Assembly: GCF_000224145.3 (NCBI RefSeq)
Contig: NC_020174.2
Coordinates: 186,001-250,000 of the forward strand
From: Ciona intestinalis
Taxonomy: Eukaryota; Chordata; Ascidiacea; Phlebobranchia; Cionidae
Reading direction: 5' to 3'
DNA length: 64,000 nt
The notes below the pieces were generated by a model. That model searched no databases, had not been told where the DNA came from, and saw only the letters and a program-made list of their open reading frames with translations. Position 1 is the stretch's first letter, and the number at the start of each line of letters is the position of its first letter. Shown here piece by piece: positions 38,508 through 50,668 of the stretch. The translations under genes and the position numbers were made by a program.

Positions 38508-39766
38508 CTGTAATATAGAAGTTAATTGCACAAAATGTCTTGTAAATAGAAGACAGATTGGACTTGGTAAACGGCTTCTACATTAAATGATTATACTGAA
38601 ATAGGGTTTATAGAGGGTTAGTAGTTAGCAGATAATGTAGGGAAAGATTCTTTACTAGAGCATATTCTTCTGCTACAAGGCATACAAACTTAGGTAGTGT
38701 TATGTTTTCATACTAGTTACGCGGTTAAAAGGTTATTTATAACTAAGCTTCATATTACAAACCCTTCTAATTGACGATATTGGGGAAAATGTAGATGAGG
38801 TGCTCTCGTTATCCAGTTGTAGCGAAACGTAATCTTTCTTTCCGTGCATTATGATGTCATAAAGTTATAAAACAGAAGTAATCATCACATTTTAAACAAA
38901 TCTGAACAACAGAAATATTTATTAATTTTACAAATGAGTGTAACTTTTTTATCCTACATGGCGGGGCAACGACAGTCGTTATAACACTGGCGTTCCGTTT
39001 CATACACCTCGATTTCATACACCTCGTCAAATACCTCCGTTTTGAAACATTATAGTATTTCCACCAGAATTTACAGCTTAAAACTTCTGTATAAGCATTC
39101 ATACGTCTTGTCATTATATAGCTTTTAGCATTAACTAAATATGCTAACCGAAGCTTCTTATAAAACGTTTGCAATTTCTACCGCAAGTCCAACGTTCAAC
39201 ATCTGTGCTTACTCAAGCGTGTAAACGTAATTTTGACAAAATTTGTAAATATACAGTGTTGCCAGATATTAAAACCATAGTAATAAAAATTTGCATGGAT
39301 TAAGTAAAATCTATTTTTATATTTTCCAACGGCTCTCTAATACTCGGCTTTGTTTGTAGCCTGATGCCGCTCGTTAATTTAATAAACTGAGTTGTCAACC
39401 CCCTGGATACCCCAAAACATTGGCAAAACACAAGGGCAAAGTATGGAAAAGTTATCTTTTTTTAAATAAATAATAAAACAACATATTTTTTTAACAGAGG
39501 TGTATTCTCATGACCAGTGACAAAATCTAATTGGCACAAATTGATATCTTGGCACAACAAACTACGATAACTACTTTCAGGCAGAGAGAACGAAATCTCA
39601 ACAGAGATGCAGTGAAACTTCTAAGTGCAGGAAATTAAAGCAAGTAACAACTTTTGTGTGAAAAAAATTATGCGTACTTTGTACATACAACGTTGAACTT
39701 AAATTATTTTTATAAAATATCGACAGCGAAAATACGCGGCACATTTGTGTAACTTTGTGGGATTCT
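38508..39766. other. intergenic between the partial type II gene and the tektin-like gene
   Basis: AT-rich, with a reverse SINE body at 38935-39030 that contains a short duplication of TTTCATACACCTCG. No exon recognised, although the missing 5' exon of the type II gene may be here. Confidence 0.4.
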
Positions 39767-42700
39767 TCACGCTTGCAAGTTCTCGCCTTCCATAACCCAA
39801 CGATAATTACTCCTTCTACGTCGCAGCCTCACGATGGCGCTATCGATCCCCGTAGCAACCCGTTTATCACGAATATCGTCGCTAAGTCGAAGACGTGCGA
39901 GGTGCAACAATGCCACGTTGCGACTTGTTGCGCGAAGTGATTGTGCCAAACCAACGTTGCCCTGCAAACAATTAAAACCATGGTTGTAACTTTAGGGGCG
40001 GCTGGGTAACGTGTATCACCAAATTTTAAAACAGTGATGATGTTAAATGTTGCCCTGGGAATGATGAAATCATAGGTGTAACATAGTCATGGCAAGTTAC
40101 ACATTAAACTTTAGTTGTAACGTTTGGGTGCCAGGGTGACATGTTTCAGAATTACAGTTCTAAGCTTAAACAGCTTTTACCCTAATGTTAGGTGTATTTA
40201 CAAACAAATAAAGCTAAAAAATAAGTTCAGCAATTTCCCCCAATATTTAACTAAAATATGGTTTCCACCCCCATGCATTCAGTAAAATGTACAACACACA
40301 TGAAGCACTGTATTACAAACAATAAAAGTATATTCCAGGAATAATAAAGCCCCAAAATAAACAAACACATGCTGTACCTCTATCAAGTTATGAGCTTCTG
40401 GTAGTTGAGTCCCAGGGTGTCGTTGATAAACTTTTACAAGCGGTCGATTCAACCTTTCCCGTGTGCTGAGATCATTGTACGACACAGGGCCAAGTGAATA
40501 GCCCTGTGCTTTCTCTGTGAGGTCATAATGCCTTTGTGATCTATGAATGGCAGCTCTGTTCTCTCCATGGTTCACTTGCAAGTGTTGCTGGAAGAATTGT
40601 TTATAATTAGACGAGGTGTAGATGGTAGCACGCTGGGTGTGACCAATATATATTCACAATCTACTACTAATACATAAGCAGAAAGTTCAATTTCAACAAT
40701 AATAAAATAACTTTTATTTGTCCGCTCAATTATGGTAGAAATGATTAAAAAATATTTAAAAACAGAAGAGATATAGTGACAAAAATGTCATTACAACAAT
40801 TTTAATTGGTTAGACAGAAGTTACAACACTCACAGTTAAAGTAACAGTTTCAGCAACTTTTTGCGTCAATCCATTGTTGACCGTCATATGAGCCATCTTC
40901 TGCTCTGATTGACATCTGTATCATGTATAATGATGTCATAATACAACAATGATGTCATAATACATAGCATTGAACTAAATATTAGGAGTAAATTAAAGTT
41001 TAATAATTGTAGTCGAATGTGTCCTTCCATAAACAATCTACTTAACAAAGAGCTTTTGTAAGTGTAGCAGCCACGTTTTTATTTGACACTTTTACTCAAG
41101 TGGTTTTTACTCGTAGTGTCACTTTAAGGCTGGTGTTTTGCTGCTAATTCTCTTCTCTTTGTTGTTTTAACTAATTTGAACTTCGCTATTGTATTTAAAA
41201 AGATAAAAAAAGCTTATTTATTGATAACTAGGCTACAAGCTGCTGTTAAACTTTATTATAGCAGGTTAGATGGTCCATGGTTTTGTTTTGTTTATGAATG
41301 CTTTTCTATGATATAAATAACCATCATAACATACACCACAATGCCCATTATGACATCACAAGGCCCTTTATTACCTGTCAATTGTGTCGCGAATCTCCCG
41401 TCTTAGCGCAGCCGAGCTAACCCGAGCGTCAGAAGCTGATTGGACGGCTTCTGCTGCCTCTGGTGTGTACGGACCAATAGGATCTGGTTCGGGAGTCTCA
41501 GGTGGTTCGTATGCTCTGTGATGTCATAGTAGTTAGATTGTTACATCATGTTCAGCAGGTGGGCTCGTATATTGGGAAAGTTTTTTAAATTGTTTTTTAA
41601 TAAGTATTTTTGTAACAATACAGGATTGATACAAATAAAAGAAAAAAATTAATCAGCTGAATAAATGTAACTTATTTACCCATACATAGTAGGGCAACAG
41701 CAGTTGTTATAACATAAGAATATATTTATTGTGCATTATATCCCATAGATTTTATTTCTAAGTTTACAGAACACCAACTTATGTGGCGTGGGATCTAAAG
41801 TTGTATCCACGCAACCATTATGTGAGTTTAATGGTCATTGTTTCATCATAAACAAGTTAAAATACACAACACACTGAGTGTACTTGAAACAATAAGTGAT
41901 TGTTTCGTAACAATTCGTGTTTGGGTTTTGAAACTCCAACAAACTTCTTGTAGCATATATTAGTAGGCCTTCTGGTAAATACAAACATTTATTGCAACAA
42001 CAGGCGAGACATCGTCATGTTTATACAACAGAGTTATTCACTTATATATCTCCAACCCCCTTGTGCTTGGTTGTAACAATAACATAAAGATCTTGGTTTC
42101 ATGGTACAGTGGTTTGATCATGGTACAGTGGTTTGATCATGGTACAGTGGTTTTGAACAGTTCATTTATTGCTAGCTTTGTTTCAGAAAGGTCTAAGCTT
42201 CGCTATTAGTTTTTTCTTAACATTAGACCCAGTGTAAAAAGGTTGAGAAGCACCGACTGAAACGCTACAAATGTCCCGCTATTGTTCGCTACAAATGTCC
42301 CGACTGAAACGCTACAAATGTCCCGCTATTGAAACGCTACAAATGTCCCGCACCTCTGCTTTATGATGTCATAAAGTACTTACCCGGTGGAGTTTCTTCC
42401 AGTAGGTGTCACCACAGAGTGACGACCAGAAGCTGGCCTCGCTGACGCCACCGAGTGAGTGACGAGATCCAACACTCGGTTGCGCTCTTGCAATGTGTCC
42501 GACAGCCTCTTGCGGGCGCTAGCGAGCACCTGGGAGTTCGGGATTTTAATTACCACAATATTTTTTCATCGATATCAGAACCTCAGTGTTTAATATGAAG
42601 TGACAAAAGAGATTAAAATGAGTTAAAAATAGAGACATATCAGTCAAAGCAATCAATCAGATATAAAAAATATTAAAAATGTACATTTAAATAATTAATG

Positions 42701-44148
42701 GTATAATATTTTCAAATATTTAAGTAAAAGTAGCGCAATCATTATCTTGGCACCAATGTATCTGCCTATGACAGCAATCATTATGACATCACAAACCTGC
42801 AATTGTTTTTGCGTTGCTCTCAGTTCTCCCTCTAGTGTTCGTTTGATCCTGAGTAAAGTTAGTCGTTCAGTGTTAAGAAGATCGTCCGCCCCGTCCGTGC
42901 TCTAGGGGGGAATATATTAGTGAATAGATGTAACTATTTATCCTTGCGTAAAGGACAATTTAGACAACCCACAAAGAACCACTGTGTTGGAGCAATCAAA
43001 GTAAAGTTGGCACCAAGGACATAAACAGCAGCAATGGCAGCATTAAACCTTGAAAAAGTTTTTAATCAGTATACACCCATTAAACAACAACAATATTATT
43101 TTACAAAGTCTAATCAATATGAAGGACTTTTAGCAAATAATTTCTTTCCAGTTTTTCATAGAAAGACATAAAGTGTTCGAATGTCCTTGCAGGTTTGACC
43201 CTTACACGACCTCAATGAAGTAACAATTAGCCACTTGTGATGCGATAATATGACTGACATGTTTGTATTAAGCCCGATTTTATTGTCACTTTGTAACTTG
43301 ATATGATACAATGTTGGGAAGTAAATACCAGAGTTGGGATAAAGTTACGTCTTATGAGTTTGGTTCAATCTTGCTGCATTTAAGATTAACCAAATATACT
43401 TTGTAATGACATTGTGAATAATTAAATGGTGTTTTTTTACACCAGGTATCCAAAGGCGAGCTACACTGTAACAAACAAAGAAATTTCTTAGCTGACTTGC
43501 ACTGTACAATAACTGTATGGTTTTTTTATATCCCTATTTATAGTTTTTAATAATAAGCCAACTCTGGCCTTATTCCCAGGTTCCATGGCGTGTCTTGCCG
43601 AAAAACTTTACCCGTATAGAATAAAATTGAATCTTAGATCATATATTTCAATATAAATACCCGAACATTAACCCAGACAAAATAACTTTACAGTTAAATA
43701 CAATATACACTGCTCACAATATAGACCGGGTTCAAACCCCACCCAAGGTACTCACCCTTTCCCTTGAAGGTCTTGACATCCGAATGAAGACACTTTGTTT
43801 ACAAAGCAAAATATCTTTCCTGATATGCTCCAATGTTTTCTCCAAAGCTTCTTTACCCCGGATCAGTGACTTCATCTCTTCGTTCGTATCAAGGAGGTTT
43901 TCCCTTAATTTTACGACCACAGCCCTGGTTTGCCTCATGTAGCTATGAACCTTCACGTTACTCTGCAGGGCGCAGTTGTCGCGTAAAGTCGGCAAGGGAT
44001 CAAGTTGACGGCCTAGGTCGGTGCCCTTGTCACTTTTCTGAATCACATTTTGCGAAACTTTGATGTTTTTGACGGTCGCGTCTCTCCAACAGTCAGGACC
44101 AATAGTAGCTGTTGCTAGGGGCAATGTAGCCCATGTTCCGGTAGCCAT
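39767..44148 (-). CDS. TEKTL1: tektin-like coiled-coil protein, likely TEKTL1 (CCDC105), complete
   Basis: Predicted coiled-coil component of ciliary or sperm-flagellar doublet microtubules. Seven exons: 43756-44148, 42797-42901, 42384-42529, 41375-41515, 40834-40915, 40378-40587, 39767-39961. They sum to 1272 nt, 423 residues plus stop. Tektin-type features: GPDCWRDATVKN near the N-terminus, LEKTLEHIRKDILLCKQSVF, heptad-rich helices (TERLTLLRIKRTLEGELRAT), and a C-terminal RERLNRPLVKVYQRHPGTQL, which sits where canonical tektins carry the nonapeptide RPNVELCRD. A Pro-rich linker (YEPPETPEPDPIGPYTPEAA) matches my memory of CCDC105. Assignment to the tektin superfamily is firmer than to TEKTL1 itself. 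Confidence 0.75.
42098..42352. repeat. two short tandem arrays in a tektin-like gene intron
   Basis: About 42098-42155: three copies of ATGGTACAGTGGTTTGATC. About 42265-42352: four copies of CGCTACAAATGTCCCG with spacers CTATTG or ACTGAAA. They lie just left of exon 42384-42529. Confidence 0.9.
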
Positions 44149-45719
44149 CTTGTTTTTTGTTCTAAGTTATATTTATCTAAACATCAGCTGTTTCTAACAG
44201 GTTGGCAACAAAAGTCTCTAACCAGGCACCCACTGGTAAATAAACAATTGTTACACAAGAAAAGGTACAGTTTCTATTCTATATGTTACTTCAAAACTAA
44301 TAGAAAACTTTCTATTTATTTTATATGGGTGATGTCCTTCAGCATGCAAGGCTATTCGACTTGAGAATTAGCCCAGAGTTGGCCCATTCACTCAAGTTGG
44401 TTCTACTCCAACACTCAGGGTGTTACAATCCATTAGTGACCACTGGGTTGGAGCAATGTCCGTTAAATGTCTTGCATAGTGACACACACTAAGCATTAAA
44501 CTCAGTGGCACGAAAGTTCTCCGGTACATAGCAGAATAAGCTAGTGGAAAGTGTTAGAGGTTGGTGGTTAGGGGGTTAGGTGTTGATGGTTAGTGGGTTA
44601 GTGGTTAGGGGTTAGTGCTGGTAAGCAAATAAGGTGGAGGGAGGATTCGTTACTTGCCCTCAACTTAGTATACTATAGTTAACATACAAAATAAATAGAA
44701 AACTTTCACAAACTAAACAAAAAACTTTAATAAAACAAAGATAAAAATAACACTGTTTTTTCAAACACATTATCCTTACGAAATCCAAGTTTTGAAGTAC
44801 TGTTAGTATTTCTAACAAGTAAATACAAACAAAACGAGTATACGATAGTCAGTCATATCCATAATAAATTCCAATAATTTTTAAGCACGATATCGGTAAA
44901 TATTTTGACGATTTAACTTAAAATTACATAATAGAGCATTAATTTTCGGTATATTTCAACACAATTACAAATAATCGTTAATTACTGCCAATTATCGCGT
45001 TAATTACATTTAAAATTAGATAAATTACCGAAAAGCAAACTCGCTAAAATCTTGGCAACTTTCACAGCTGATTTGGCGTTCCAAGCGTTGCTAGGTTACG
45101 CTTAATGCTCGAGTGATTTACCGCAACTCATTTATATTTAACTGGGGAGTGTCAACTGAATATTTCTTCAAAGCCATTATTTAGAATTAAATTAAAATAA
45201 ATTATATACCTACTTGAATGATCAAGTTCTCATAAGTTTTTTAAATGGCTTAAAACCAAATAAATGCTTCTTCATGGAAACTTCTGCAATGCGCGTAGCC
45301 AATTGTAACCAAATGATGCCAGCTCATTAAGCAACACCACTCTGCGCAATACTGCTACCCAGAGAGTCGTATATGTTTATATACGGACTCTGCCGCTACC
45401 ATTGTCGGCACAACCTTAACAACCCGAAGCCAATGGTCCAGCCATACAGATAAATTTGATGAAACCTGTCACTCATCCTCTTTCAACCCTACCATACGTA
45501 TGCGCCACAGCTGCATACATCAATGTCATAAACTTTTGCAAATTGAAACGATTTGTATGTATTAGCAAGTACAAGGTGTATCAAACCAAATACCTGTAAT
45601 CAAATACGAGGTTTTTCAAACTAAACTTGGGTTGTAACCACTACGGTTGCCCCGCCACACTTGGATAAATGTCCTTTATTTCTTAACATTGAATACAGAG
45701 TAAGTAACAATAAGATTCT
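44149..45719. other. intergenic between the tektin-like gene and SLC6
   Basis: Holds a reverse SINE core fragment (44420-44510), a degenerate telomere-like GGTTAGGG tract (about 44556-44627) and a SINE body fragment (about 45550-45670). No gene seen. The tektin-like gene promoter should lie just right of 44148. Confidence 0.5.
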
Positions 45720-48262
45720 TATACAGAAGTATCAGTATAATCACTCTGTGGAACAAGTGTAGTACCCTGGTATTGGAACGCTTGCATCCATTTCTGAGAA
45801 TAAATTACAAAGTTATTTAATATTTGTATTTTATATGAATGAGGTTCTACATCTATACCCATCTCATACTTGGGAATTAGGTCACAGTTATTACCCCAAC
45901 ACCCAGAGTGCAGACCCCAGTGGGGCAGTTTACAGACACTCAATAATATAGATTCTATTCTATAAGGGTGAGGTCTTTAGTGAGGCACACCTGAGACCTG
46001 GGATGTAGTTCTATTACCCCAACACCCATGGTGCTACCATCTAGACCCCACTGAGGCAGTTTATAGAAACTTAATAATAGAGATTCTATTCTATAAGGGT
46101 GAGGTCTTTAGTGAGGCACACCTGAGACCTGGGATGTAGTTCTATTACCCCAACACCCAGGGTGCTACCATATAAACCCCACTGAGGCAGTTTATGGACA
46201 CTCAATAATAAAGATTCTATTCTATAAGGGTGATGGCTTTAGCGAGCTATGGAAATTAGGAATGATGCCAGAGTCGTCCAATCACCAAACTTAAATAAAT
46301 GTTTGAACCGAGACAACAAATCCAACTCACCTGTTTTAAATTTCCCTCTTGTTTCCATAGAAACACGAACGCACCAATAGGAATGCATAGCATCGATGAT
46401 GCGGCTAACAACCAGCCAATTACATTCGCCCATGTAGGGTAAACGTATTCACCCACTGATAATGGCCGCCATTGTGAACAATAGAAACAAAATATCGCCT
46501 GGAGGGAAATTGATGTTTAATATTAGTTTCCCCAACCCAGTGGTCACTGATAGAGTGACTGAATTGTCAGCAGTACAGAAAAATAATCACCTACAAAGTT
46601 ACATACATGATAACTTGTAAGTTGGCACGAGGTGTATAAAGCAAGAACACCCGTGTAATAAAGGCTGTCATTTTTCGGGCCATGCAAGGATTACCAGGTG
46701 TTTTGTTTCAGACACCTCTCAGCAGCATTTAACCTTGGGAATGTCTTCCAGGTCTTGTTTAAATTAGTTTACCGTGATAACAGTTGGGATGATGAAACGA
46801 AACGAAATCTCGAACAACTTCGGCAAACTGCGACCAGTCATTGTTTTGACGTCACACGAGAATTTATTGGCATTCCAAAACCAGCCGAGTGCGATGGATT
46901 CAAACATCGCAAGCCATAGTAATGTGATTGTGGATGCTCCGTAGTAATATACAAGCTCAAATATGCGAGGTCCGTACTGTGGAATATAATAATAGAGTCA
47001 CGCTGGTTGTATAAACCACAATGAACTGCCCCTGGGTCAAGTATGGCCCAAATTCTAATCTCTTAACAAGAATTTTACGCCTATTGATGCACTGGGTTCG
47101 AATCCAGGGTTGGAGAACCAAGGATCCTGGGTTCGAATCCAGGGTTGGAGAACCAGGGATCCTGGGTTCGAATCCAGGGTTGGAGAACCAAGGATCCTGG
47201 TTTCGAATCCAGGCCAAGATATAGTTTACCAAACAAACAACTTACCGGTGTTAATAGAACCATAGTGATGCAACAAAACATAATTCCAACGATAATTGTC
47301 GTCAACGCCCGGTATTTAGTTGATGATGTCATAATAGGGTATGCATCGCTAATACCGACGATGATCCCTTCAAATTCCGCAAACTGCATTGTGGGAAAAA
47401 TAATCAATTTCATGCTTTAATATATGAATGAATGGGATTTGTCTATGATGACAATTTTGTTATTATATGGCTGACAGATAAGACAACTTTTAGCGACCAC
47501 TGGGTTGGAGCAATTGCCGTTAAGTGTCTTGCCCTACGTCTACAACTGTCTTGCCCTACGTCCACGTCTACAACACATACGTCTACAATGGTAGCATTAA
47601 GCTCACAACACATTGCAGATATAACGGATACCTCGTTATAAAAGAAATATCAATATATACCATACACCTCATGCTCGCTGCCAACTTACAGCAGAATCCA
47701 CAGCCACCAATATAAACATGAGGAAAAATAAAACCGACCAGAATTGTGGAAGAGGCATCAAAGATAATCCAACTGGATATATTTGGAACACCAACCCTGG
47801 ACCTGCCATGAAAAACATTTGTTTATGTTAAAGTATAATAAGCCATCTCTGGCCTTAATGAATGAATGTAACTTTATCCTTGCGTAGCCAGAAAACGACA
47901 ATCATTATAACACCTGTGTTCTGTTTCATACACCTCGTGCCCGCTTACGAGTTACCACGTATGTAACTTATTTATCCTGGCATGGCGGGGCAACGTCAGT
48001 CGTTATAACACGGGTGTTCCGTTTCATACACCTCGTGCCCGCTTACAAGTAACTTTATGGGTGATTATTTAATGCATGCCCAACACAGTTAGTTTTGTCC
48101 TTATAACTACATTGTATTCTCACAACTATTCACTCACCAGATTGAATCAAATCTTCTACCTTGACACCCTGTGTGTGTGACAAGTGACCAAGTAACGAAA
48201 ATGTTACAACCCCCATTAACAACGACGTTGCTGCCCCCAGTGGTACGACATAAATCGATTGT
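45720..48262 (-). CDS. SLC6-family Na+/Cl- coupled transporter, C-terminal half
   Basis: Plasma-membrane neurotransmitter/amino-acid symporter. Six exons: 48138-48262, 47690-47802, 47246-47383, 46773-46976, 46331-46498, 45720-45793. They cover roughly TM7 to the C-terminus. Landmarks: GAATSLLMGVVTFSLLGHLS, LSHTQGVKVEDLIQSGPGL, VDSAFAEFEGIIVGISDAYP, YYYGASTITLLWLAMFESIA, TMTGRSLPKLF, and YPTWANVIGWLLAASSMLCI. The C-terminus ends DTSV, a class I PDZ-ligand pattern (T-x-V). Exon 48138-48262 opens mid-codon, so upstream exons exist; none was found up to RFC3, and TM1-6 are probably in the 500-N gap. Substrate (monoamine, GABA, glycine) cannot be set without the TM1/TM6 residues. Confidence 0.85.
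45840..46235 (+). repeat. dispersed repeat family C, about three tandem units
   Basis: Period about 120 bp, strongly conserved: TTCTATTCTATAAGGGTGAG, GTCTTTAGTGAGGCACACCT, GAGACCTGGGATGTAGTTCT, ATTACCCCAACACCCAGGGT, CCCCACTGAGGCAGTTTATG, ACACTCAATAATAGAGA. Lies in the last SLC6 intron. Confidence 0.85.
46525..46690 (+). mobile_element. SINE, spacer plus 3' body
   Basis: Sense copy between SLC6 exons: CCCAACCCAGTGGTCACTGA, AATAATCACCTACAAAGTTA, TTGGCACGAGGTGTATAAAG, CACCCGTGTAATAAAGGC, CCATGCAAGGATTA. Confidence 0.55.
47090..47215 (+). repeat. 35-bp minisatellite repeating a perfect pol III B box
   Basis: Unit GGGTTCGAATCCAGGGTTGG plus AGAACCAAGGATCCT. GGTTCGAATCC, the tRNA B-box consensus, occurs at 47095-47105, 47130-47140 and 47165-47175, and a fourth copy has one extra T. 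It lies in the SLC6 intron between exons 47246-47383 and 46773-46976. No tRNA fold is present around it. Confidence 0.9.
47870..48070 (-). mobile_element. SINE with tandemly doubled 3' body
   Basis: Reverse copy: two consecutive bodies (each TTATAACAC..G.GTTC.GTTTCA, TACACCTCGTGCCCGCTTAC), in the SLC6 intron left of exon 48138-48262. A separate reverse core fragment lies at 47470-47600. Confidence 0.6.
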
Positions 48263-48503
48263 CTAAACACACAATTTATGGAATGGTTAGGCTATAATAA
48301 TTGGAATAAAAAAGTTTTAAAAAAATCTGGGAAACTTAAGTTTTATCTTGAAAAAATCGTTAAAAAACAAACAAAGTTTTACTTTAACATTTATTTACAC
48401 AGAATACATCACATGCTGTGTGGGACTTGGCACCAGCATACACAACAATGCCACATACGCATACTAAATATACTTTTAATGGCTCATCTGGTATAAAAAC
48501 GAA

Positions 48504-48573
48504 GTGTATTTCCAACTTTTCCTCCAGCAAGACCTTCAGGGAATGGATGGCCAACCGAAAAGTTGGAAATACA
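48504..48573. repeat. 17-bp inverted repeat beside the gap
   Basis: GTGTATTTCCAACTTTT (48504-48520) and its exact complement AAAAGTTGGAAATACAC (48557-48573) enclose 36 bases. The N gap starts 12 bases later. This could be a MITE terminus or a hairpin that stopped assembly. Confidence 0.8.
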
Positions 48574-48585
48574 CCATGTGTTTCA

Positions 48586-49085
48586 NNNNNNNNNNNNNNN
48601 NNNNNNNNNNNNNNNNNNNNNNNNNNNNNNNNNNNNNNNNNNNNNNNNNNNNNNNNNNNNNNNNNNNNNNNNNNNNNNNNNNNNNNNNNNNNNNNNNNNN
48701 NNNNNNNNNNNNNNNNNNNNNNNNNNNNNNNNNNNNNNNNNNNNNNNNNNNNNNNNNNNNNNNNNNNNNNNNNNNNNNNNNNNNNNNNNNNNNNNNNNNN
48801 NNNNNNNNNNNNNNNNNNNNNNNNNNNNNNNNNNNNNNNNNNNNNNNNNNNNNNNNNNNNNNNNNNNNNNNNNNNNNNNNNNNNNNNNNNNNNNNNNNNN
48901 NNNNNNNNNNNNNNNNNNNNNNNNNNNNNNNNNNNNNNNNNNNNNNNNNNNNNNNNNNNNNNNNNNNNNNNNNNNNNNNNNNNNNNNNNNNNNNNNNNNN
49001 NNNNNNNNNNNNNNNNNNNNNNNNNNNNNNNNNNNNNNNNNNNNNNNNNNNNNNNNNNNNNNNNNNNNNNNNNNNNNNNNNNNNN
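48586..49085. other. assembly gap (500 N)
   Basis: Exactly 500 N, probably a placeholder size. It lies where the N-terminal exons of the SLC6 gene are expected. Confidence 0.98.
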
Positions 49086-49955
49086 TCAACACAGACTGGG
49101 ACGCAGCTATTCCGTATTTTAATCAATTCAATCGCTTTGTTACGTTGACAACGTATGAACGCATGATAGCACTATACAATGAAGTTGCATTTTCCCGAAC
49201 CGAAACACGGGGTATTTTAGATGTTGGCAAACGGCAAGAGACAAATTAATAAGCGAATGCGACACAGCGGCGTACATTGGTGTTTCGTGTTTATAATAGA
49301 GCCAAGTTTTCTGTGGCAGACAACTTATAACCCATAGGTAACCACTGGGTTGAAGCAATTATTGTTAAGCGTCTTGCCCAGAGACACATACAAATATTGG
49401 TAGCAGCGACGAGCCTGGTATACCTTCTGGTTCAGGGGCGATCGCAGTAACCAAATACAAACTTACCTTATGTAAATCACCCTTCGAGCAAAATATTCCC
49501 ACCGTTTAAACTGTTTGCCTTTTGGCTTTGCCAAATAAATAATTTGAACGAATCCCTGAAAAAAACTACTGAAACGTAATAACCCATTGAGTCAAATATA
49601 CATGGAGCGCCAAACCTATAAACCTTGCAGCGTACGACAAAATCTTCCATGTATTACCAGCACACCTTACTACCAACCAACCACACACAGTGCACAGATT
49701 TAAAGGAAGTTTACTCTAACATCTAGAACTTATTGACCAACTATAACAGTTCCTCATGTAAATGTTAAAATAAATCTAAAGTTCTCCTTTCTAAGTTACG
49801 TCATACTTGGATAAAACTTCCCAACTCGTTGATATTTAAATTCTGTATTTGCTTAATAAGTAAACAACGGTTGATTCGGGTTAAATGACCAGGATTTGTT
49901 ATTGCGGGATTACGTCATACTTTGGCCTATAGCTTTCCCAGTTACTTCTGCTTCA

Positions 49956-50151
49956 TATAGTAGGGTGGGGAAGATGGGACACCTTTGATACATAACATCC
50001 AAATATCCTGATCGATGTTTGACACAACTAACAACGGTATATGAAAGTCGTGAGGATACGATTTACAAGAAATCGTTGAATGTTTGTTTGCTACCAAATT
50101 GGAAGAGAAAATAGATTGAAATATTGTCTCATCTTTCCCCACCCCACTATA
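49956..50151 (+). mobile_element. MITE family B, copy 3
   Basis: Left end TATAGTAGGGTGGGGAAGAT and right end CTTTCCCCACCCCACTATA are inverted repeats of about 25 bp with TA outside. The interior GATACATAACATCCAAATAT corresponds to the ACATAATATCCCAT segment of the other copies. Confidence 0.75.
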
Positions 50152-50668
50152 TTAAGTATAGATAAACAAATCCAAAATTTCTACTCCTACTTATCAGAGC
50201 TAATTAACTTCTGCTTAATAAGCAAACAACGTCTAGTAGGTTGAGTAAGATACTCCATGTTTTCGTTCTCTTATATCGTACCATTTCCTCTTTCGGATTA
50301 CGTCATAGTTCTGTCTAAAATGTCCCCGGGGTTATCAGCGCCAAATTACTTCTGTTTAACGAGTAAACAAACTATAAACTACAAGTCCGATAAAGACGCA
50401 CATAGCACTGTATTTAACAGCAAACATTACAACCAATAAGTTAGATTTGATTTTCACGATTGTGGGGCTAACTATCCTTGCCTCTCTCCTAAACATATCA
50501 TATTACCCAATCTACAACATAACACCCCTACATTTCAGTTCACCCCGCTTACGTAGCGACCCACTCCCTCGCGCCCCCTCTAACGCCGGCCCCTCACAAT
50601 GGGGGTTGGGAAATCCCCTAGCTGCAAGAAGAAACCCACAAGATGTTTTACCCGGCGTACCAGGTAAC

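Noticed and set aside
48418-49249. Long open frames across 48.4-49.2 kb
   Set aside because: They consist almost entirely of N from the assembly gap.
49472-49555. Candidate minus-strand exon GFVQIIYLAKPKGKQFKRWE...
   Set aside because: Good splice borders and open frame, but it matches no part of an SLC6 protein I can place and has no linked exon; noted only in the regional entry.
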